This document shows positions 8,932 through 17,188 of a stretch of 64,000 nucleotides of DNA, in pieces. How positions within the stretch are numbered: position 1 is the stretch's first letter; every line of letters begins with the position of its first letter. Origin of the DNA: Janthinobacterium lividum (GTDB lineage Bacteria > Pseudomonadota > Gammaproteobacteria > Burkholderiales > Burkholderiaceae_D); NCBI RefSeq assembly GCF_011601275.1, contig NZ_JAAOLY010000012.1:124001-188000 (forward strand), read 5' to 3'. Position numbers and translations under genes: made by a program. The notes beneath the pieces were generated by a model that searched no databases, was not told the origin of the DNA, and worked only from the letters and a program-made list of their open reading frames with translations.

Positions 8932-10980
8932 TTACCACATGATCACGCGCTGCTCGGGCGGCAGATACATCGGGTCGCCCGGCTTGATGCCGAACGCTTC
9001 GTAGAAGCCGGGCTGGTTTTTCACCGTGCCCTTGGCGCGGAATTCGCCAGGCGAATGCGGGTCGCTCTTGATCTGGGCGATGGCCGCTTCGGGACGCAGT
9101 TTCGCGCGCCATTTCTGCGCAAAGCCGATGTACAGGCGCTGTTCGCCCGTCAAGCCATCGATGACGGGCGACGGCTTGCCACCCAGCGAACGCTGATAGG
9201 CCTTGTAGGTGATCGACAGGCCGGAATTGTCGCCGATGTTTTCACCCAGGGTCAGCTCGCCATTGATGTGGTAGCCCGGCACGGGGCTGTAGGCGCCGTA
9301 TTGCTTGACGAGGCCGGCGGCCAGCGCCTTGAAGGCCGTGCGGTCTTGCGCCGTCCACCAGTTGCGCAGACGGCCCTTGGCGTCATATTGGCTGCCGGAA
9401 TCGTCGAAGGCATGGCTGATTTCATGGCCGAAGGTGATGCCCAGCAAGCCGTAATTGACGGCGTCTTCCGCCTTCACGTTGAAGAATGGCGGCTGCAGGA
9501 TGGCGGCCGGGATCGTGATGGCGTTCAGGGCCGGGCTGTAGCTGGCGTTGACGGTTTGCGGCGTCATCGACCATTCGTCGCGGTCCACCGGTTTGCCCAG
9601 CTTGGCCAGGTTCTGCTGGCGGCTCCACACGCGCGAGGCGCGCACGTTGGCGATCAGGTCATTCGGCTGCGTCTTCATGCTGCTGTAGTCGCGCCAGGTA
9701 TCCGGGTAGGCGATCTTCGGCTTCAAGGCTGCCAGCTTGAGCTGGGCTTCCTTCTTGGTTTCCGGACCCATCCAGTCGAGCTGTTCGATGCCATCCTTGA
9801 ACGAAGCGACGAAATTGTCGAACATGGCCATCACGCGGGGCCGGGTTTCCGGCGGCAGATACATTTGCACGTAGCGCTTGCCGACGGCGTCGCTGATGGC
9901 GTTATCCGTGAAGCGCAGCGCCAGCTGCCACTGCGGTTCGCTTTGCGGCACGCCGCGCAGCACCGTGCCGTCGAAGGCGAAACGTTCCTTGACGGTCGCG
10001 CTGTCCAGGTAGGAAGCGTAGCTTTCGATGATGCGCCAGTTCAGGTAGCTCTTCCACGATGCCAGCGGCACGGCGGCCACGGTCTCGGAAAAGCCTGTCA
10101 TGAAGCTGGGCTGGCGCACCACGGCCGACGAGGCCTTGGGCGCCAGGCCGGCGGCCGTAAAGTAGGCGTTCCAGTCGAAGGCCGGCGCCAGTGCCGCGAA
10201 TTTGTCGAAATCGACGCGGTTGTACGATTTCACGGGGTCGCGCATCTGCACGCGCGTCCACTGCACCGCCGCCAGGCGCGTTTCGATGTCGAGGATCTGC
10301 GCCGCGTGTTCGGCAGCGGCCTGGTCGCCGCTCATGGCCAGCATGGTCTCGATATGCTTGAGGTATTTGGCGCGCACGGCTTGCAGCTTGGCGTCGTCGT
10401 CCTTCAGGTAGTAATCGCGGTCAGGCAAGCCCAGGCCGGACTGGCTGATGTTGACCGTGTACTGCTCGGGGTCTTGCGCATCGGGCGCCACATAGGCGGA
10501 AAACGGCGTCGCCACGCCATTGCCTTGCAGATAGGCCAGCAGCGCCGGCAAGTCTTTCTTGTCCTTGACGGCAGCGACGCGCGCCAGCTCGGCGTGCAGG
10601 GGCTTGAAGCCGGCCGCATTGCGCGCCTTCTCGTTCATGAAGCTCGTGTACAGGTCGGCGATCTTGTGCGCTTCGCTGCCCGGCTTGCCGGGGTTTTTCA
10701 CGGTGGCGTCGATCAGGCCGCGCAACTGGCCCTGGGCGATTTCGCGCAATTCGATATACGTGCCCCAGACGGATTTGTCGGCCGGGATTTCCGTATTGCG
10801 GGTCCACACGCCGTTGACGTAGCCGTAGAAGTCATCCTTCGGGCTGACGGCCGGGTCCAGGGTTTTCAGGTCGATGCCGGAGACGGGCGCGGCGGCGGTA
10901 GCGCCTTGCTGGGCGTACAGCGAGGGCGAGGATAAGGCGAGCAAGGCGCAGCAAGCTGCGCTGATGAGTGAGCGTTTCAC
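8932..10980 (-). CDS. secreted M13 (neprilysin/PepO) family metallopeptidase
   Basis: 682 residues from the GTG at 10980, which has GGAATC seven bases upstream and opens a classical signal peptide (VKRSLISAACCALLALSS, cleavage near LYAQQ). A longer frame adds 32 residues without a signal and is not used. The zinc site is complete: HEISH within FGHEISHAFDDSG, and the downstream glutamate motif GENIGDNSG. The substrate-binding NAxY-type motif appears as VNASYSPALNAI. M13 enzymes are periplasmic or outer-membrane zinc endopeptidases for short peptides. Length and motifs are full; it appears intact and monocistronic. Confidence 0.92.
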   Translation of the reverse strand: MKRSLISAACCALLALSSPSLYAQQGATAAAPVSGIDLKTLDPAVSPKDDFYGYVNGVWTRNTEIPADKSVWGTYIELREIAQGQLRGLIDATVKNPGKPGSEAHKIADLYTSFMNEKARNAAGFKPLHAELARVAAVKDKKDLPALLAYLQGNGVATPFSAYVAPDAQDPEQYTVNISQSGLGLPDRDYYLKDDDAKLQAVRAKYLKHIETMLAMSGDQAAAEHAAQILDIETRLAAVQWTRVQMRDPVKSYNRVDFDKFAALAPAFDWNAYFTAAGLAPKASSAVVRQPSFMTGFSETVAAVPLASWKSYLNWRIIESYASYLDSATVKERFAFDGTVLRGVPQSEPQWQLALRFTDNAISDAVGKRYVQMYLPPETRPRVMAMFDNFVASFKDGIEQLDWMGPETKKEAQLKLAALKPKIAYPDTWRDYSSMKTQPNDLIANVRASRVWSRQQNLAKLGKPVDRDEWSMTPQTVNASYSPALNAITIPAAILQPPFFNVKAEDAVNYGLLGITFGHEISHAFDDSGSQYDAKGRLRNWWTAQDRTAFKALAAGLVKQYGAYSPVPGYHINGELTLGENIGDNSGLSITYKAYQRSLGGKPSPVIDGLTGEQRLYIGFAQKWRAKLRPEAAIAQIKSDPHSPGEFRAKGTVKNQPGFYEAFGIKPGDPMYLPPEQRVIMW

Positions 10981-11219
10981 GAAGATTCCTTTAATTGTTT
11001 TAACTTCATGTTGGGGAACATGCTGTGTCCAGGCATGGGAGGCAGGATTATAGTCCGCCTGCTTGCGGGGAAACAATGTCCGTTAAACAAGTTCAGTGAT
11101 CCGACAGGTGCTGCAGCACGCCTCAAGACCGCCGATGATCCGCAAATGTTACCATTTAGCAATAGCCATACTCGCCGCGAGCATATCGCTTTGCCTGGCA
11201 CTTTGACGGGAGAAGGTTG

Positions 11220-11450
11220 ATGCAGGAATGCAGATTCAATATTTTCGGCACGCTGATTGCCGTCCGGGGGAAGCCGGGGGCATGGCGCGCATACTATCTC
11301 GGCGCGGAAGGCAAGCGCCGGCCCGCCGATTTCATTATTCCAGACGATATTCAAGCAGATGCGCTGTGCGAATACCTGGCTGACCTGTTCCACGAAGAAG
11401 CGACGCCGCGCAACAACACGGCAACGCAAATCGGCTCGCCGGTATTCTAA
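11220..11450 (+). CDS. small conserved-looking protein, function unknown
   Basis: 76-residue soluble protein beginning MQECRFNIFGTLIAV with a mixed alpha/beta pattern, a basic patch (GKRRPADF) and an acidic helix (CEYLADLFHEE). The ATG at 11220 is preceded by GGGAGAAGG; a TTG one codon earlier is possible. It ends convergently seven bases from the stop of the lipoprotein gene on the other strand. It has the size and compactness of a genuine small gene, but I cannot name its family with certainty. Confidence 0.65.
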   Translation: MQECRFNIFGTLIAVRGKPGAWRAYYLGAEGKRRPADFIIPDDIQADALCEYLADLFHEEATPRNNTATQIGSPVF

Positions 11451-11457
11451 GCCCAGC

Positions 11458-12027
11458 CTACTTCACCGGCTCGAACGTCACCGTCAATCCATTGCTGGTG
11501 GTCCTGAGCTGCGTCGGCACGAATTGCACGCCCGCATAGCGCAGTTCGTCGGGCTTGAACGTGTAGATCGGCGTTTCATGCATGAGCTGGTCGGCCACCA
11601 GGCTGGCCACCTTGGCAAACTGGCGCTGCTGGGCTTCATCCATGCCGTCGATGGTCACCTTGTCCACGCTCGCTTCGCTCAGGTAGACGGCGTTGCGCTG
11701 GGCGTCCAGCACCAAACGGCCCGACATGGCCAGGCTGCCGCGCCAGCTCTGGCGTATGAACGGCGGCAAGACGCTGGCGTCCACGCTGAGGGCGACTCTT
11801 TCGCGCTCGGGTTGCAAGGACAGTTGCGGGTGGGTCAGCTTGACGTCCAGCACGGACAGCACGCGCTTGTCGATGGGAAAGCGGCGCTCCAGGCCTTGCT
11901 GCATCTTGCTCAGCGACACATTCACGTCGCGCGGGCCGATCAGGGTGGAACACGAGGCCAGCACCGTGCAGGCAAAGGCGGCGATGGCGGCGGTTTTCAG
12001 CAAGGGACGCAGGGCAGTCAAGGTCAT
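11458..12027 (-). CDS. DUF1439/YceB-like lipoprotein
   Basis: 189 residues with a lipoprotein signal peptide: hydrophobic core AAIAAFACTVLASCS, lipobox LASC with Cys26 as lipidation site. The mature part begins STLIGPRDVNVSLSKMQQGLERRFP and continues with beta-rich LPS-like amphipathic repeats, as in E. coli YceB and other DUF1439 proteins (SMP/BPI-like lipid-binding fold). It should sit in the periplasm attached to a membrane. Function is not established for the family. Confidence 0.78.
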   Translation of the reverse strand: MTLTALRPLLKTAAIAAFACTVLASCSTLIGPRDVNVSLSKMQQGLERRFPIDKRVLSVLDVKLTHPQLSLQPERERVALSVDASVLPPFIRQSWRGSLAMSGRLVLDAQRNAVYLSEASVDKVTIDGMDEAQQRQFAKVASLVADQLMHETPIYTFKPDELRYAGVQFVPTQLRTTSNGLTVTFEPVK

Positions 12028-12131
12028 GGATAGTCTCGGTGGGAAGATGGCGCCATCTTACACATGCGCCCGCTTTCACGCAAAAACCGGCGCCCGCCTT
12101 ACAGCGGACGCCGGTTCTTGTGTTGGCCTGG

Positions 12132-12206
12132 TCAGCGTACGAACAGGGCGATCAGTATGACGATGGGCAATGGAATGCCCAGCAGCAGCAAGAGGATGGA
12201 ACGCAT
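12132..12206 (-). CDS. 24-residue hydrophobic membrane peptide
   Basis: A very short frame starting MRSILLLLLGIPLPI and ending LFVR, followed by TGA. It has an excellent ribosome site, AAGGAG, about seven bases before the ATG. The peptide is one hydrophobic segment with a Gly-Ile-Pro-x-Pro kink and one terminal Arg at each end. Similar LLxLLGIPxPI peptides exist in other proteobacteria as unannotated small membrane proteins. It lies 35 bases downstream of the next membrane protein gene on the same strand, so the two are probably co-transcribed. Function unknown. Confidence 0.7.
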   Translation of the reverse strand: MRSILLLLLGIPLPIVILIALFVR

Positions 12207-12241
12207 GGCAGACTCCTTGATTTATATATAGATATAGGGGT

Positions 12242-13186
12242 TCAGATGGTGACGTGGCGCAGCACGCGCTCATGGTCGCGTTGGCGGCCGCCAAACGTTG
12301 CCGCCAGGCTGGCAACGAAAGCGCCCAGCAGCAAGGCGACGAACATCCACAATGCCGTGTGGGCGCCAGCCTTGCGGGCCGTGTCGGCCGCTTGCTGGGC
12401 ACGCGCCTTGGCATCGGCGGCGGCCTTGGCGGCACGGCCGTAGACGGCGTCGACACGTGCTTCCGCTTCGGCCTGCGTCAAGCCCGTGCGGCTGGCCACG
12501 ACCTGGCCCAGGTAGGCGCGGTCGTCGGCGGCCAGGCTGCCCGTGGACAGGCTTGTTGCGAAAATCTTGCCGATTTCCACGCGCTGTTCGGCCGTGCTGG
12601 CATTGGCCGAGGGCGCTGCCAGGGCGCCGGTGGTGGCGGCAGGTGCAGCCGGTGCGGCGCGCAGCAGCATGTCCGAGAAATAGTCGAGCGGATTGGCGCC
12701 GCCGCCCTCGCCTGCATTGGCGCCGGCAGCGCCAGCAGCACCTGCGCCCGCTGCCGCTGCGGGTGCAACGGCAGCCGCCACGCCGCTGCCCGCGTCGATG
12801 GCGCCGCTGAGCACGGCGCGCGTACCGCCGGCCAGCACGGCCACGGTGATCAGGGTGGCCACGGCCCAGGCCAGCAAGCCGTGCGCCGTATCGCGGAAAT
12901 GCACCTCATCCGTGTGGATGGAACTCCATTTCACGCGCAGCCGGCCCGCCATGTAGCCGCCGATGCCGGAGGCGGCCAGTTGCATGAAGGCCAGCCAGGC
13001 AATGGTCGACACGCCGATGGCCGTCGCGTTGAACGACCACGGCGACACGGACGACAGGCCCAGGCCCACGCCGAGGATCAGCAGGATGAAGGACAAGGCG
13101 GCCGCCGCCGCAGCGCCCGCCAGCACGGCGCCCCAGGAGACGCCCGGGTTGTTCAGGTCCGACGCGGACAATTGTGTAGCTTGCAT
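12242..13186 (-). CDS. Ala/Gly-rich integral membrane protein, unknown function
   Basis: 314 residues. Hydrophobic segments lie at about 20-45 (SWGAVLAGAAAAAALSFILL), 58-80, 105-130 and 280-305. Between the third and fourth is a long Ala/Gly-rich, low-complexity stretch and a charged helix (QAEAEARVDAVYGRAAKAAADAKARAQQAADTAR, read in parts). The N-terminus resembles a recurring proteobacterial family of hypothetical membrane proteins. GGGAG lies upstream of the ATG. It is followed by the 24-residue peptide and preceded by the hemerythrin gene, all on the minus strand, suggesting an envelope/stress cluster. No enzymatic motif is seen. Confidence 0.75.
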   Translation of the reverse strand: MQATQLSASDLNNPGVSWGAVLAGAAAAAALSFILLILGVGLGLSSVSPWSFNATAIGVSTIAWLAFMQLAASGIGGYMAGRLRVKWSSIHTDEVHFRDTAHGLLAWAVATLITVAVLAGGTRAVLSGAIDAGSGVAAAVAPAAAAGAGAAGAAGANAGEGGGANPLDYFSDMLLRAAPAAPAATTGALAAPSANASTAEQRVEIGKIFATSLSTGSLAADDRAYLGQVVASRTGLTQAEAEARVDAVYGRAAKAAADAKARAQQAADTARKAGAHTALWMFVALLLGAFVASLAATFGGRQRDHERVLRHVTI

Positions 13187-13222
13187 GGAATACTCCCTTG
13201 GTTGTTGATTTTTTTAAGCCGT

Positions 13223-13666
13223 TCAGGCGGCCACGCCCGTCAGCTGCTCCTTGCGCGCGGCCATTTCCTGGCCCAGCGCGTCGAGGTCGACGGCCGTCTC
13301 GCGCACTTTGGGAAACATGTCGCCCTCCTCTTCCTTGACGTGGTGCTCGATCTGCTCGGACAGCACCTTGACCTTGGCGTCGTACAGGTCGTCGGCCGGG
13401 TCCATCGCGGCAATTTGCGCGATGAGCTCCTTGGCGCTCGCGTGCTCGACGAGAGCCTCATCCATCAGGTCGCCGTCGTGGATGGGACGGCGCACGGCCG
13501 GGTAGAAGATTTCTTCTTCCAGCTGCGTGTGCACGGTGAGTTCCTGGCAGATCTGGTCGGCCAGTTTTTTCTTGCTGGCAAATGAGCGGTCGCTCAAGCC
13601 TTCATATTGGGCAAACAGGGCTTTGACGGCCTTGTGGTCCTGCATCAATAATGTGATCGCGTTCAT
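13223..13666 (-). CDS. hemerythrin HHE-domain protein
   Basis: 147 residues starting MNAITLLMQDHKAV, with AAGGAGG ahead of the ATG (a 24-residue upstream extension lacks a site and is rejected). The diiron ligands follow the hemerythrin pattern: QDHKAV, VHTQLEEEIFYP, VEHASAKELI and HHVKEEEGDMFP. Such cytoplasmic four-helix proteins bind O2 or NO, or protect against oxidative or nitrosative damage. Same strand as the neighbouring membrane protein, 36 bases away. Confidence 0.9.
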   Translation of the reverse strand: MNAITLLMQDHKAVKALFAQYEGLSDRSFASKKKLADQICQELTVHTQLEEEIFYPAVRRPIHDGDLMDEALVEHASAKELIAQIAAMDPADDLYDAKVKVLSEQIEHHVKEEEGDMFPKVRETAVDLDALGQEMAARKEQLTGVAA

Positions 13667-13756
13667 GGCGCCTCCTTGTTGTGGATGAGGCAAGGATGCG
13701 CCATGGCGGCGCCAGCGTATGTGCGACGCCTTACACAATCTTGATTTTTAATACAC

Positions 13757-15127
13757 TCAGCTATTAACCTGCGACTTGATGCCGTGATGCCCCATCAGGT
13801 CGTACAAGGTGGGCCGGCTCACGCCAAGCAGCTCGGCCGCCTTGGCGATATTGCCGTCGGCCCGCGCCAGCGCGCGCACCATCACCTTGTATTCGGCCCC
13901 GTCGCGGGCCTGGCGCAGGTTCAGCGGTTCATCCTGGGGCGCCGCCTGGGCGCTGGCGGGCAGGCCCAGGTCATCGGCGGCGATCTGCGGCCCGTCGCTC
14001 ATGATGACGGCCCGCTTGATGCAATTTTCCACTTCGCGCACATTGCCGGGCCAGCCATAGCTTTCGATCAACTGCAGCGCGCCGGTGCTGAAATGGAGAT
14101 TGCTGCGCCCTTCGCTGGCGCAGAACTTGTTCTTGAAATGGTGGGCCAGCAAGGCCGCATCGCCGGCCCGCTCGCGCAGCGGCGGAATGCGCAGCACGAT
14201 TTCGCTGAGGCGGTAAAACAGGTCTTCGCGGAAACGTCCCTGTTGCGCCAGCACCTTTAAATCCTGGTGGGTGGCGCAGACGATGCGTACGTCGACGGCG
14301 ATCTCGGCGCGCCCGCCGACGCGCTCGATGATCCGCTCCTGCAGGAAGCGCAGCAGCTTCGCCTGCAGCGCCATCGGCATGTCGCCGATTTCATCGAGAA
14401 AGAAAGTGCCGCCGTGGGCCAGTTCGATCTTGCCCAGGGTTTGCCGTGCGGCGCCCGTAAACGCCCCCCGCTCATAGCCGAACAGCTCGCTTTCCAGCAG
14501 GTTTTCAGGAATGGCCGCGCAATTGATGGCGACAAAGCGTTGCGCATGGCGGCTCGACAGCGCATGCAGGCCCCGCGCAATCAGTTCCTTGCCGCTGCCC
14601 GAGTCGCCCAGCAGCATCACGCTGGCCGATGAGGGCGCCACTTTTTCCACGCTACGGCACAATTTCAGCATGCCCGGATCGCGGCTGACGATGCCGGCCA
14701 GCGGCGAGTCCGCCTGCGTCTGCAGCATGCGGCGGTTTTCCTGCTGCATCGCGTGCAGATAGAACGCGCGGGCGATGACCAGGGCCAGCATGTCGGCCTC
14801 GAACGGCTTCTGGTGAAAATCGTAGGCGCCAAGCGCGATGGCTTTCAAGGCATGCGCCCGTTCCTGGTTGCCCGACAGGATGATGACTTTCGTGTCCGGC
14901 GCCAGCGCGAGGATTTGCCGCAGGGTGGCCAGGCCTTCCGTGGCGCCGTCCGGATCGGGCGGCAAGCCCAGGTCCATCGTCACCACGGCAGGCTGGTGGC
15001 GCCGCACGAGCGCCAGCGCCGCCTCGCGCTCGCCCGCCAGCAAGACTTCGTAGCCGTCGAAACTCCAGTGCAACTGCTTTTGCAGGCCTGGATCGTCTTC
15101 GATGACCAGCAGTTTTTGTTTGCCCAT
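13757..15127 (-). CDS. prsR: PrsR, sigma-54-dependent PEP-CTERM/exopolysaccharide response regulator
   Basis: 456 residues in three domains. The receiver has acidic pocket E10-D11-D12 and phospho-acceptor Asp52 (VVTMDLGLP). The AAA+ sigma-54 activator domain has Walker A GDSGSGKE, the GAFTGA loop and GTFFLDEIGDM. A Fis-type helix-turn-helix closes the protein (NIAKAAELLGVSRPTLYDLM). This arrangement with the adjacent PrsK kinase matches the response regulator of exosortase/PEP-CTERM systems, which drives sigma-54 promoters of exopolysaccharide and PEP-CTERM genes. It follows prsK with 12 bases between, in one operon. Confidence 0.9.
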   Translation of the reverse strand: MGKQKLLVIEDDPGLQKQLHWSFDGYEVLLAGEREAALALVRRHQPAVVTMDLGLPPDPDGATEGLATLRQILALAPDTKVIILSGNQERAHALKAIALGAYDFHQKPFEADMLALVIARAFYLHAMQQENRRMLQTQADSPLAGIVSRDPGMLKLCRSVEKVAPSSASVMLLGDSGSGKELIARGLHALSSRHAQRFVAINCAAIPENLLESELFGYERGAFTGAARQTLGKIELAHGGTFFLDEIGDMPMALQAKLLRFLQERIIERVGGRAEIAVDVRIVCATHQDLKVLAQQGRFREDLFYRLSEIVLRIPPLRERAGDAALLAHHFKNKFCASEGRSNLHFSTGALQLIESYGWPGNVREVENCIKRAVIMSDGPQIAADDLGLPASAQAAPQDEPLNLRQARDGAEYKVMVRALARADGNIAKAAELLGVSRPTLYDLMGHHGIKSQVNS

Positions 15128-15139
15128 GGCACTCCTTTG

Positions 15140-17188
15140 CTATGCCGCATGCAGCGGCAGGACCACGCGAAACGTCGTGCCCACCTGCGGCTCGCTGCGC
15201 ACTTCCAGGCTGCCGCCCACTTCGCGCAGGTATTCGCGGCTTTCGAATACGCCGATGCCCATGCCCGCCGTCTTGGTCGTGTCGAACGGCTTGAACAGGC
15301 GTTCGCGGATGAATTGTTCGCTCATGCCCTGCCCCGTATCATCGAGCTCGACGACGGCCGTGTGCTGTTCACGCCGCAGCCGCACGGCCACCTTGCCATC
15401 GCTGGCCGTCGCCTCGATCGCGTTCTGGATCAAGTGGCCCAGCACACGTTCCAGCCGCGCGCGGTTGGCCAGCACCGTCAGCTCGCCATCGACGATTTCC
15501 AGCCGGGGCGCCGGCGCCAGGCTCGCCTTGGCGGCCACGGCCTGGCGCAGCAAGCCGTCGAGCAGCAGCGGCGCGGGCGCTTCCGGCGCTTCGCCGCGCG
15601 CCAGTTTCTGCAGCAAGGTCTTCATTTTCTGCACGGAATGGTCGAGGGTGCCCAGCATGTCTTCCTGGAAAGCGGGATTGGCGCGGTGCTTTTCCGCATT
15701 GCTCAGTAACAGGGACAATTGAAACACGAGGTTTTTGAGGTCGTGCACGATGAAGGTGGACATGCGGTTGAACGAATCGAACTGGCGCGCCACCGTCAGG
15801 GTATCGAGCGATTCGCGGTGGGCCAGGTAGCTGGCGGCCTGGCTGCCGGCAATTTTCAGCACGTCGCGGATTTCCCAATTCAAACTGATGTGCGTGCGGG
15901 GCCGCGCCAGCGCGACAAAGGCGAACAGCTGGCCATGCAGCATCAAGGGCACCAGCAGCCACACGCCGGGCAGCGCCAGCAGCGCCGGCGGCAAGCGCAA
16001 GCCGCCATACGCGCGCGGGTTGTGCTGGCAGTCCGGCACGTCGATCACCCATAGCCTTGCTTCCAAGAACTGGCACAGGGGACCAAGCGCCGGCTCGCTC
16101 CACGTGCTCGGCGGCCAGTTCCAGCTGGCGGCCGGGGCAAACTGGCCCTGTTCGCGCAAGATCCACAGCGCGCCGGCGCGGCTTTCCACCAGCTGCGCCA
16201 TGGCCTGTATCGTGCGCTCGCCCAGCGCGGGCCCGTCTTCCGACAGTGCGCGCGTAAATCTGAGCCATTCCTCGCGGTAATCGAAGATGGCATTGTAAAA
16301 ATGTTTATTGATAGTCACCTTGAGCTTGGCGCGCAGGCTGCCGGAAAACAGCACGCCCGCCAGCAGCAAAGCCGCGCCGCCCAGGTAAGCCATCTGCATC
16401 AGGGAACCCCAGGTACCGCCGAAGTAACGCAAATAATAGGCGCTGGCCGCCATCGCCAGCAGGTAGATGGCCGAGCCCAGCAAGGCGGCCGAGCGGTACA
16501 GCATCTGGCGCGAGACGGACAAGCCCAGCGCCCAGCCCGGATTGCGCGCCGCCGAGACGGCCAGCAACGGTGCGCACAGGGCGTCGACGATGCCGCGCGC
16601 GGCCCAGATGTCGTCATTGACGGCGCGAAACAGCAAGGCGTCGCTGTACAGATAGAAATCGTAGGCGAACAGGCCGCCCACGCCCAGGCACGCAAACTTG
16701 ATGCCCCAGCGTTTCAAGGGCGGCGTGTTGCGGTACCACTGTTCCACCAGCAACATACCCAGCACGGCCAGCAGCAGCCGGCAGACACTGGCGATGATGC
16801 GCGCCGGCAAAGGCAGCGCCAGCCAGGAGGAAGCCATGGAGAGCAGCCACGGCGCCAGCGCCGTAAGGACGATGCCCACCAGCACGAGACGCAAGCGGGG
16901 CCGCGACGGTTCGATCAGCAGCAGCAAAAACACCAGCCAGGCCAGGGTGCGCAGCAATTCAAGCGCGTCGCCGGCAAGCGCGATGCGCTGCCCCAGCAGC
17001 ACCAGCACCACCGTGCCCGTGGCCCAGCCGCCCGTCGCCAGGCACGCCACCAGCAAGGCGCGCACATTCTGCCGCGCGCGCCAGTTGCTGATCAAAAGCA
17101 GCGCCAGCACGAAGAAGGCCAGCGATGCCAGACCATGGCTCAGGGCCGCCGCGTCGGGCGCCGCCAGCCAGTCCGACTGGTCCCGCAT
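15140..17188 (-). CDS. prsK: PrsK, XrtA/PEP-CTERM-system sensor histidine kinase
   Basis: 682 residues. The N-terminal third contains about eight to nine hydrophobic segments, then a GAF-like region around 290-430 (ALWILREQGQFAPAASWNWPP). The unusual H-box FIVHDLKNLVFQLSLLLSNAEKH and the ATPase boxes follow: N-box HLIQNAIEAT, G-box DDTGQGMS and GMGIGVFESREYL. These are the features of PrsK of the exosortase-linked two-component system. It should phosphorylate PrsR. Its start codon overlaps the stop codon of the upstream glycosyltransferase, so translation is probably coupled; a GTG one codon earlier is equally possible. Confidence 0.9.
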   Translation of the reverse strand: MRDQSDWLAAPDAAALSHGLASLAFFVLALLLISNWRARQNVRALLVACLATGGWATGTVVLVLLGQRIALAGDALELLRTLAWLVFLLLLIEPSRPRLRLVLVGIVLTALAPWLLSMASSWLALPLPARIIASVCRLLLAVLGMLLVEQWYRNTPPLKRWGIKFACLGVGGLFAYDFYLYSDALLFRAVNDDIWAARGIVDALCAPLLAVSAARNPGWALGLSVSRQMLYRSAALLGSAIYLLAMAASAYYLRYFGGTWGSLMQMAYLGGAALLLAGVLFSGSLRAKLKVTINKHFYNAIFDYREEWLRFTRALSEDGPALGERTIQAMAQLVESRAGALWILREQGQFAPAASWNWPPSTWSEPALGPLCQFLEARLWVIDVPDCQHNPRAYGGLRLPPALLALPGVWLLVPLMLHGQLFAFVALARPRTHISLNWEIRDVLKIAGSQAASYLAHRESLDTLTVARQFDSFNRMSTFIVHDLKNLVFQLSLLLSNAEKHRANPAFQEDMLGTLDHSVQKMKTLLQKLARGEAPEAPAPLLLDGLLRQAVAAKASLAPAPRLEIVDGELTVLANRARLERVLGHLIQNAIEATASDGKVAVRLRREQHTAVVELDDTGQGMSEQFIRERLFKPFDTTKTAGMGIGVFESREYLREVGGSLEVRSEPQVGTTFRVVLPLHAA

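Noticed and set aside
8899..10935. 678-codon open frame on the plus strand
   Set aside because: Antisense to the M13 peptidase, which has signal peptide and zinc motifs.
12254..13585. 443-codon open frame on the plus strand
   Set aside because: Runs antisense through two genuine genes and across their boundary; no ribosome site or family motif.
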